The notes below the pieces were generated by a model. It saw only the letters and a program-made list of their open reading frames with translations, had not been told where the DNA came from and ran no database searches. Made by a program: the position numbers and the translations under genes. This document shows, one piece after another, positions 1 to 5,092 of a DNA stretch of 5,092 nucleotides. Positions within the stretch are counted from its first letter, which is position 1. The number at the start of each line of letters is the position of its first letter. Location of the stretch: contig JAILQA010000182.1 in assembly GCA_024699205.1 (NCBI GenBank), positions 1-5,092 of the forward strand, written 5' to 3'. Source of the stretch: Treponema sp. (GTDB lineage Bacteria; Spirochaetota; Spirochaetia; Treponematales; Treponemataceae).

Positions 1-962
1 TAATTATCCTTTACTGCGTCCAGACGGTCAAGATAGTTCTGTTCCGTGCACTGCTTCAGAAAATCTTCAATATTGTCATAATCTTTTGGCGTGATTTTTA
101 TGATTCCGTCAGGATTAAAAAAATCATCAATTTTTTCTGCCCCATAATAAACAGGAATTGTCATAGAAGCAAAGCAGTTTGTGATTTTTTCTGTAAAATA
201 GTAAGGCTTTACGTCATTTTCTATGATGATTGAATATCTGTACGGTGCAAAAACGTGGTCAATTTTATCAAGATATGGCCCGCCGTCAAAAGCACCGAAA
301 GTATCTGCAAGTTTCTGATCTCGGCATTTTTTTGCAATTGCTATTCTTAATTTATGGCATTCCGTTGAATTCTGAAGAGAAGCCATTACAGAAATATTTT
401 TTGTTTTATGATTGCAGGCATCTGGCGTCAGAATTCCACCATATTTTTCAGAACCGTACCATGGCGATGTACAGAAAGGAACAAATTTTGCATTTGGAAG
501 TTTTTCAAGAAGCTTTTCAGAGAAAGTAAAAATATAATCAAAATCTTTTTCAAGTCCCTTATGTTCATCGAACAGTTTATAAGTTTCAGGAAGAATTGCT
601 TCGCTTTCAGAAAAAAAAGCATACTTTTTTTCAGGTTTTCCGCAGATTTCAAAAAGATTCACCTGTGAATAAAAATGTTTTTTGAGCCCAAAATTGAATC
701 TGTCAAAAAAAACATAATCAGAATACCAGTAAGGAGAATGCGCACTTAAATCATTTCTGAGGTAAACACATTCAAGCTTTTCTCCGTTTTTATTGTAAAT
801 ACGTGCAGGAGTTGGATCAAAAGGTGCAGAAAGATTATATTTTGGAACATAGAATTTTCCGTAAATTGAATGTTCAAGTGCACCGCCGTTTTCCATCGGC
901 GGCTCAGGATGCAAAATACGTTTTTTTGCAATCCGCAAAAGCTTTACAGGATTCTTTGTCAT
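1..962 (-). CDS. Family 10 (fucosyltransferase-like) glycosyltransferase, C-terminus cut by window edge
   Basis: A reading frame starts at the ATG at 962-960 and stays open to the window edge, giving 320 complete codons; the final two bases read TA, so the true end is not visible. The start has a GGAG Shine-Dalgarno five bases upstream. The best evidence is the C-terminal block at residues 239-288. It contains YSIIIEND (243-250), YFTEKI (255-260), TIPVYYG (268-274) and FFNPDGI (281-287). This follows the pattern of GT10 alpha-1,3/4-fucosyltransferases (FEN...TEK...IPIYWG...DFNP in Helicobacter). A middle segment (KNISVMAS, about 188-195, then FGAFDGG at 222-228) fits the start of the nucleotide-sugar-binding half. 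No signal peptide or membrane segment is evident, so it probably acts on the cytoplasmic side of the membrane. Family members use GDP-fucose, but the donor cannot be read from this sequence. It is the last visible gene of the operon, 10 bases after the aminotransferase. Confidence 0.88.
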   Translation of the reverse strand, partial: MTKNPVKLLRIAKKRILHPEPPMENGGALEHSIYGKFYVPKYNLSAPFDPTPARIYNKNGEKLECVYLRNDLSAHSPYWYSDYVFFDRFNFGLKKHFYSQVNLFEICGKPEKKYAFFSESEAILPETYKLFDEHKGLEKDFDYIFTFSEKLLEKLPNAKFVPFCTSPWYGSEKYGGILTPDACNHKTKNISVMASLQNSTECHKLRIAIAKKCRDQKLADTFGAFDGGPYLDKIDHVFAPYRYSIIIENDVKPYYFTEKITNCFASMTIPVYYGAEKIDDFFNPDGIIKITPKDYDNIEDFLKQCTEQNYLDRLDAVKDN

Positions 963-967
963 AAGTT

Positions 968-971
968 CTCC
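968..971 (-). promoter_or_regulatory. Shine-Dalgarno (GGAG) of the GT10 gene
   Basis: GGAG lies five bases before the ATG at 962 and just downstream of the aminotransferase TAA. It fixes the start at residue 1 rather than at the internal Met 23. Confidence 0.75.
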
Positions 972-972
972 G

Positions 973-2076
973 TTAATTCCATTCGTTAATTGCAGAAATT
1001 ACATACTCAACCTGCTCATCGGTAAGACACGGACTCATTGGAAGACTGAGCTCTTCTCGGTGAATGCGGTCTGTAACAGGCAGAATGATATTATTCCATT
1101 CTTTATAACATTCCTGCTTGTGAGGCGGAATCGGATAATGAATGTTTGTTCCTATTTCTTTTGATTCAAGATATTTTTGAAGCTCATCACGCTTTTCACA
1201 AAGGATTGGGAAAATATGGAAAACATGCTGCTTCCAGTCGGGAATCTGTGGAAGTGTGATTTTTGGATTTTTAATTCCATCAATATAACGGCGTGCAACA
1301 GATTTTCTAAGTTCAATATCTTCATCAAGATGCTTAAGTTTTACATCAAGAATTGCAGCCTGAATTTCGTCAAGACGGCTGTTTCGTCCTGTGTACTGGA
1401 AAACATATTTTTTTGCACTGCCATAATTTGCAAGGCTTCTTATTGCTTTTGCAAGAGCATCATCGTTTGTTGTCACCCCACCCGCATCACCGAGCGCTCC
1501 AAGATTTTTTCCGGGATAAAAGCTGTGACCTGCTGCATCGCCAAGAGAACCTGTTTTCTTTCCTTCAAAAACACATCCATGAGCCTGTGCATTATCTTCA
1601 ATCAGTTTAAGATTATATTTTTTGCACAATTCGCCAATTTTATTTGTATATGCGCATCGTCCATAAAGATGAACAATTGTAATTGCCCGAGTTTTTGAAG
1701 TGATTTTTTCTTCAATCAATCTGTCATCAATCTGCAGAGTATTAATATCAGGCTCTACAAGTACCGGAACCAGCCCGTTTTCTGTAATGGCAAGAATTGT
1801 CGCAATGTAAGTATTAGCCGGAACAATTATCTCGTCGCCTGGCTTCATCACTCCAAGCTCAATATAAGCGCGGAAAATCCAGATAAGCGCATCAAGACCA
1901 TTCGCACAGCCCACGCAGTATTTTGTGCCGATGTATTTTGCATAATCTGATTCAAAGCGGTCATTTTCCACGCCCTGAAGATACCAGCCGCTGTCAATAA
2001 CGCGCAATGCAGCTTCGTGGATTTCGTTTTGATATTTGGTTGTTACGTCTTTTAGACTTAAAAATGGTACATTCAT
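973..2076 (-). CDS. DegT/DnrJ/EryC1/StrS family PLP-dependent sugar aminotransferase
   Basis: This 367-residue protein has the usual full length for the family of nucleotide-ketosugar aminotransferases, which move an amino group from glutamate to a dTDP- or UDP-keto-sugar in the cytoplasm. Visible landmarks are PFLSLKD at the N-terminus, GCANGLDAL (56-64), the [12 protein letters not shown] segment (79-90), IEDNAQAHG (159-167, D161 facing the PLP ring), [14 protein letters not shown] (184-197) with K190 as the Schiff-base lysine, [12 protein letters not shown] (232-243), and [11 protein letters not shown] near the end. The [11 protein letters not shown] form around the lysine resembles the 3-aminotransferase branch (FdtB, QdtB, TylB, DesV) more than the WecE 4-aminotransferase form (FHETKN). 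A 3-amino-3,6-dideoxyhexose product is therefore likely but not proven. The expected 3,4-ketoisomerase and the RmlA/RmlB genes are not in the window. The gene starts 8 bases after the sulfotransferase stop. Spot-counted G+C (about 45% over four sampled lines) is higher than in its upstream neighbours (about 31%), which hints at mosaic assembly. Confidence 0.95.
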   Translation of the reverse strand: MNVPFLSLKDVTTKYQNEIHEAALRVIDSGWYLQGVENDRFESDYAKYIGTKYCVGCANGLDALIWIFRAYIELGVMKPGDEIIVPANTYIATILAITENGLVPVLVEPDINTLQIDDRLIEEKITSKTRAITIVHLYGRCAYTNKIGELCKKYNLKLIEDNAQAHGCVFEGKKTGSLGDAAGHSFYPGKNLGALGDAGGVTTNDDALAKAIRSLANYGSAKKYVFQYTGRNSRLDEIQAAILDVKLKHLDEDIELRKSVARRYIDGIKNPKITLPQIPDWKQHVFHIFPILCEKRDELQKYLESKEIGTNIHYPIPPHKQECYKEWNNIILPVTDRIHREELSLPMSPCLTDEQVEYVISAINEWN

Positions 2077-2082
2077 TATTTT

Positions 2083-2086
2083 TCCT
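2083..2086 (-). promoter_or_regulatory. Shine-Dalgarno (AGGA) of the aminotransferase, overlapping the upstream stop codon
   Basis: AGGA lies six bases before the ATG at 2076. Its first two bases are the last two bases of the TAG stop (2087-2085) of the sulfotransferase-like gene. Ribosomes finishing one gene are thus placed on the start signal of the next, which suggests translational coupling. Confidence 0.7.
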
Positions 2087-3182
2087 ATTTTGTATATCTT
2101 CTATGATTATCTTGATCATAACAGAATTCTTTTAGCTTTTCAAAAATATATTCAATCGGCTTCTGATTTTCAAGTTTTTTCCAGACGCCTGTATTATTAA
2201 TTGAAACCTTTGGATTAAAATACTTGAATTTATCAATATGATCTTTTTCTTCCAAACCTAAAAAGTCCATAATTTTTTTAGACTGCGTTTCGTAATCATT
2301 GCAGAAATCGTCGAAGTTGGTAATTAATGAATTTTTTGGAACCTTATCAATCCAAGGTTTATTATTCTCTAAAAAGTTTTGGACAAATATCTCAGGATCG
2401 ATAGGTACCCAATCACAACCAGGAAGAAATCTTGCCCTCGCATACACATCACGCGGATCACACCAATTTAACAAAATTTTGCATTCACCAAAATAATCAT
2501 TTAGTAGTTGCTCATCTGAACATCCTATTGCAGTTAGATTGTCGCAAACTAAAAAATCCCTGCTTGAAACATTTTTTAAAATTTTTAATAAATAGTCGCT
2601 TGCAATACGACGATATTCATTTACACTAATTTTTTTTGGATAATAAGAAACATGGCTAGGAGAATCCAAAAATGCAAATGAAGTAATTTGTTTTAAGAAA
2701 GATTTTGAAAGATTTATAAAATAATCATTATTGAAAAGAGGAATTGCAGAATTATGATAATCTTCACAAATTCTTATAAACTCATGAATAGCATTATCCT
2801 TAATTCGAGATGCATCTGTATAGCAAATTCGTTCTAAATCTAAAAGACTTCCGGGATCCCGTACGAAATCTACTTCATAGGCATTTTCATCTCCACGGTC
2901 AGGATTCTCCCTTGGATCTACCCCTCCAAGGACCGTTGTATTTGAAAACTCTGCAAGAAAATCTGTAACAGCAGATGAACCGCTAAAACCCATTCCATCA
3001 ATTCCAACAAGATGTTTAAATTGATTTTGATTTTGTGAAATTAATTTGCTTTCATCCAAATCTTCATAAAAAATATTTGGCTTTGGAGGTTCTTCAACTT
3101 TTTTATTTACACGTTCAAATTTGATTCTTTCCCGACCTAGGATTAGTTTGGCTACATGTTTTGCTGCGGATACAAGTTTCAT
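2085..3182 (-). CDS. Sulfotransferase-like P-loop protein
   Basis: This 365-residue protein shows the two nucleotide-binding signatures of PAPS-dependent sulfotransferases. The first is a P-loop-like 5'-phosphosulfate loop, [14 protein letters not shown] (63-76), after a short beta strand (HLVGID). The second is a 3'-phosphate-type motif, [16 protein letters not shown] (237-252), close to the usual RDPRDVY. Further on, SLITNFDDF (285-293) and KKIMDFLGL (302-310) match the typical 'NFEDL...FLGL' region, and NNTGVWKKL (329-337) resembles the terminal GxW-K segment that contacts PAPS. The distance between the two signatures (about 175 residues) is long, so residues 100-210 probably form a helical insert that shapes the acceptor site. 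No signal peptide or membrane helix is evident; a basic N-terminus ([20 protein letters not shown]) could touch the membrane. Its position suggests sulfation of the glycan or its head group. The acceptor is unknown, and use of PAPS is inferred from the motifs only. Start: ATG with GGGAG seven bases upstream. Confidence 0.75.
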   Translation of the reverse strand: MKLVSAAKHVAKLILGRERIKFERVNKKVEEPPKPNIFYEDLDESKLISQNQNQFKHLVGIDGMGFSGSSAVTDFLAEFSNTTVLGGVDPRENPDRGDENAYEVDFVRDPGSLLDLERICYTDASRIKDNAIHEFIRICEDYHNSAIPLFNNDYFINLSKSFLKQITSFAFLDSPSHVSYYPKKISVNEYRRIASDYLLKILKNVSSRDFLVCDNLTAIGCSDEQLLNDYFGECKILLNWCDPRDVYARARFLPGCDWVPIDPEIFVQNFLENNKPWIDKVPKNSLITNFDDFCNDYETQSKKIMDFLGLEEKDHIDKFKYFNPKVSINNTGVWKKLENQKPIEYIFEKLKEFCYDQDNHRRYTK

Positions 3183-3189
3183 TTCCAGA

Positions 3190-3194
3190 CTCCC
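3190..3194 (-). promoter_or_regulatory. Shine-Dalgarno (GGGAG) of the sulfotransferase-like gene
   Basis: GGGAG lies seven bases before the ATG at 3182. It is the strongest ribosome-binding site in the window and supports this start. Confidence 0.75.
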
Positions 3195-3202
3195 ATATAA
3201 TT

Positions 3203-3231
3203 ATTATAATTTATTATGGGTAGAAATTCTA
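3203..3231 (-). promoter_or_regulatory. Possible sigma-70-type promoter in the 74-base gap
   Basis: The gap between the fusion gene (stop TAG at 3259-3257) and the sulfotransferase-like gene contains a perfect TATAAT on the minus strand at 3208-3203. With a 17-base spacer the -35 position (3231-3226) reads TAGAAT, which matches TTGACA at only three of six bases. Transcription would begin near 3196, just ahead of the ribosome-binding site. In DNA this AT-rich a TATAAT can easily occur by chance, so this may simply be an intra-operon gap. Confidence 0.25.
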
Positions 3232-3242
3232 TCTCTATAGAA
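3227..3242. repeat. Small perfect inverted repeat in the intergenic gap
   Basis: TTCTAT and ATAGAA (6-base arms) flank a 4-base loop (CTCT on the plus strand). It sits 15 bases past the stop of the fusion gene and overlaps the candidate -35 region. On the minus strand it is followed by only a short TTTCT, and the stem is AT-rich, so it would be a poor terminator. It could be a weak attenuating hairpin, a regulator site or chance. Confidence 0.35.
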
Positions 3243-3256
3243 AAATCTTTTTTGCT

Positions 3257-5068
3257 CTACTCTTCTAAAATTTTTAGAACTTCAATTATTCTGTCATTAT
3301 CGGCTTCATTTCTGATAGCCAGTCGAATATACTGCTTTCCGTCATTAATCTTAGGAGAAAGGTCTTTGATGAAAATCTCTTTTTCACTTAAAAGCAATTC
3401 TGTAAGTTTTTTGGATTGCTTTCCAATTACTTCACACATAACAAAATTTGCCTGTGTTGGAATTACACGCAAGTAAGGAATTGTCTTTAATCTAGAAATA
3501 AAACGATTACGCTCTGCACGATATTTTTTTAGTGCTGCTGTATAATCTTTTTTGTATTTTCCTGCTATCTGCATATAAAATTCACCAAATGAATTGATAT
3601 TCCAAATAGCAACATCCTTTTTCATAAACGTAATCAGATTAGTATCAAAACTTGCAAGGATTCCAAGTCTTAATCCTGGAACCCCATAAGATTTAGAAAT
3701 ACTTTTTACAACAATTAAATGAGGATACTTTTGCAGAACTTTCTCTTCAATAATAGAATTTCTTTCTTCATCAGAAAAATCTGCAAAACTTTCATCAACA
3801 ATTAAATGAATATTTTCTTTCTCTGCCCAGTCCGCAATTTTTAAAACATTTTCTCTTGAAATATAATTTCCAGAAGGATTATCAGGATTAATCAGAAAGA
3901 GTGAATTTACTTTTTGTTCACTAAAATATGAAATTATATCATCTGCTGTATATGAGAAATCTGGATAAGAAACGTTCATTATAACTACATTTTCTTTTTT
4001 ACATCGGTTAGGATATTCTTCAAAAGTTGGACGGATAAAACCACACTTTTCGTTTTCACTCAAATAAGAAAGAAGTGATTTTATAAGTTCTGCAGCACCA
4101 TTACCAATCACAATATGATTTTGCTCAACACCAAAATTCTTTGCAGCAAGTAGACTGTTTCTATTCATTCCAGATGGATACTGAGTTAAAAGCGTTTCAA
4201 AGCTTGCTTTCATTTCATCCATCATTTTTGCAGATGGATAATAAGGATTTACAAGATAGCAAAAATCAAGCAGTTTTGGATAACGCCAATATCCGCCATA
4301 AGCGTGCTGGAACATTTGTGTCTGCAATTCTGTATCTGCAAATAAAGTTGAAGCAATCTCCAAATCCTGAATATCATCAATCTCATACCATTTTTCGCCG
4401 TTCAATCTCATTGCATGAATACCTGTATTATCAAGCATAGTGAGAATGCGTAGAACATTTTCATAATAAACATTATTTCCAACTGCATGAATATATGCTT
4501 CCAAAAATGGCACATAATACTGAATTGAATATGTCTTACCGAACTTGTAAACATTGACAGTCTTAAAATAATGTTCTTTTTCTGAATAATCAAAATCTTT
4601 TCCTGGGATTACATCAAGAATTTCATCATCATCAGAAAGACGAACCACAGTACCGTCCATCCAGCTTTCATATTTTGCAACGACTGCAAGAGTCTCTCTT
4701 TTGTCTGAATACAAAGCTTTAATAATCTTATCATCAAAAATAATATCAGATTCAAATAACATCGTATCTTCAGTTAAAAGATAGTCTCGAGCAAGATAAA
4801 GAGAATAAATATTGTTTGTTTTGTCATAAACGGGATTATCAACAAAAACAATTTCAGTCTTAATCCCAAGTGTCTTTATATAATCTTGTAATTTTTTTCC
4901 TTTGTAGCCTGTTACAATAACAATCTTTGAAAGATTTACTTCTTCAAGTTGACGAAGCAATCTTTCAATAAGTGTAACGTCATTTACTTTTACCATGCAC
5001 TTTGTATTTTCTGCTGTAAGAGCTCCGAGTCGACTTCCCATTCCTGCTGCTAAAATTATACTTTGCAT
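3257..5068 (-). CDS. Bifunctional fusion: LicC-like cytidylyltransferase plus CobD-like PLP aminotransferase/decarboxylase
   Basis: This 603-residue protein has two complete enzyme domains. Residues 1-245 are a LicC-type nucleotidyltransferase: LAAGMGSRLG (6-15), ENTKCMVKV (20-28, K23), NNIYSLYLA (85-93), FESDIIF (105-111, D108) and WYEIDDIQDLE (227-237, D231). The two aspartates fit the metal-binding pair of LicC, which makes CDP-choline. Residues about 250-603 are a fold-type I PLP domain: HAYGG (255-259), LLDFCYLVNP (266-275), NPDNPSG (394-400), VDESFADF (424-431, D425), SISKSYGVPGLRLG (456-469, K459 as Schiff-base lysine) and YIRLAIRNEADNDRII (580-595, R582 for the substrate carboxylate). 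The order and wording of these motifs resemble CobD (threonine-phosphate decarboxylase) more than HisC. A cytoplasmic role making a CDP-activated amino-alcohol phosphate is inferred. An in-frame TAA at 5089-5087 lies upstream with no other start codon after it, so the start at 5068 is firm. It is the first gene visible, 74 bases ahead of the sulfotransferase-like gene. Confidence 0.9.
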   Translation of the reverse strand: MQSIILAAGMGSRLGALTAENTKCMVKVNDVTLIERLLRQLEEVNLSKIVIVTGYKGKKLQDYIKTLGIKTEIVFVDNPVYDKTNNIYSLYLARDYLLTEDTMLFESDIIFDDKIIKALYSDKRETLAVVAKYESWMDGTVVRLSDDDEILDVIPGKDFDYSEKEHYFKTVNVYKFGKTYSIQYYVPFLEAYIHAVGNNVYYENVLRILTMLDNTGIHAMRLNGEKWYEIDDIQDLEIASTLFADTELQTQMFQHAYGGYWRYPKLLDFCYLVNPYYPSAKMMDEMKASFETLLTQYPSGMNRNSLLAAKNFGVEQNHIVIGNGAAELIKSLLSYLSENEKCGFIRPTFEEYPNRCKKENVVIMNVSYPDFSYTADDIISYFSEQKVNSLFLINPDNPSGNYISRENVLKIADWAEKENIHLIVDESFADFSDEERNSIIEEKVLQKYPHLIVVKSISKSYGVPGLRLGILASFDTNLITFMKKDVAIWNINSFGEFYMQIAGKYKKDYTAALKKYRAERNRFISRLKTIPYLRVIPTQANFVMCEVIGKQSKKLTELLLSEKEIFIKDLSPKINDGKQYIRLAIRNEADNDRIIEVLKILEE

Positions 5069-5077
5069 TTTTTTTAA

Positions 5078-5080
5078 CCT
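5078..5080 (-). promoter_or_regulatory. Weak Shine-Dalgarno (AGG) of the fusion gene
   Basis: AGG lies nine bases before the ATG at 5068, separated by TTAAAAAAA. It is weaker than the sites of the downstream genes. The 24 bases upstream of this gene are too few to show a promoter or the end of another gene. Confidence 0.45.
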
Positions 5081-5092
5081 ACCATTTTAGGA

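Noticed and set aside
230..668. Two overlapping plus-strand open frames and a minus-strand frame of 74 codons (428-652)
   Set aside because: They lie inside the GT10 gene, whose minus-strand frame carries recognisable family motifs over its whole length. The minus-strand frame is a shifted reading of the same DNA.
746..931. A 61-codon minus-strand open frame
   Set aside because: It is an alternative frame of the N-terminal part of the GT10 gene, has no family resemblance, and the GT10 frame has its own ribosome-binding site.
1177..1698. A 173-codon open frame on the plus strand
   Set aside because: It lies wholly antisense to the well-supported aminotransferase, is rich in Cys/Phe/Ile in a way typical of a reverse-frame shadow, and shows no recognisable motif.
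3227..3250. Rho-independent terminator after the fusion gene
   Set aside because: The stem is only six mostly A/T base pairs, and on the transcribed (minus) strand no T-run of useful length follows it.
3216..3476. An 86-codon plus-strand open frame starting in the intergenic gap
   Set aside because: It has no convincing ribosome-binding site and is mostly antisense to the conserved C-terminus of the fusion protein, including the YIRLAIRN motif.
3257..4321. Histidinol-phosphate aminotransferase (HisC) for the C-terminal domain
   Set aside because: The motifs are shared within the fold, but HAYGG, the LLDF...NP segment and the YIRLAIRNEADN ending fit CobD better. The fusion to a cytidylyltransferase in a glycan locus also makes histidine synthesis unlikely. 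A broader aminotransferase role is not excluded.

Overview
The window is AT-rich and holds four tightly packed genes, all on the minus strand. They read as part of a surface-glycan (lipopolysaccharide, capsule or exopolysaccharide-type) locus. The source is a bacterium with strong Shine-Dalgarno sites (GGGAG, GGAG), AT-rich codons and many short poly-A/poly-T runs. The Shine-Dalgarno sites argue against Bacteroidetes. A host-associated spirochaete (Treponema-like) or a Firmicute would fit; this is a guess from gene style and not a proven taxonomy.

In transcription order (high to low coordinates) the genes are as follows. (1) 5068-3257 encodes a 603-residue fusion of a LicC-like cytidylyltransferase with a CobD-like PLP enzyme. 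(2) 3182-2085 encodes a sulfotransferase-like P-loop protein. (3) 2076-973 encodes a DegT/DnrJ/EryC1/StrS sugar aminotransferase. (4) 962 to beyond base 1 encodes a family 10 (fucosyltransferase-like) glycosyltransferase cut by the window edge. Genes 2-4 are separated by only 8 and 10 bases, and the stop codon of gene 2 lies inside the Shine-Dalgarno of gene 3, so they form one operon. A 74-base gap between genes 1 and 2 holds a possible weak promoter and a small inverted repeat.

Together the genes point to a decorated glycan. Gene 3 would help make an amino-deoxysugar nucleotide, and gene 4 would add fucose or a similar sugar. Gene 2 would add sulfate. Gene 1 would make a CDP-activated amino-alcohol phosphate, such as CDP-ethanolamine from phosphoserine, for attachment by a LicD-type or other transferase not present here. 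The fusion in gene 1 is the most interesting item: its two halves suggest a one-protein route from a phospho-amino acid to a CDP-activated head group. No RNA genes, CRISPR arrays, insertion sequences or convincing terminators were seen.
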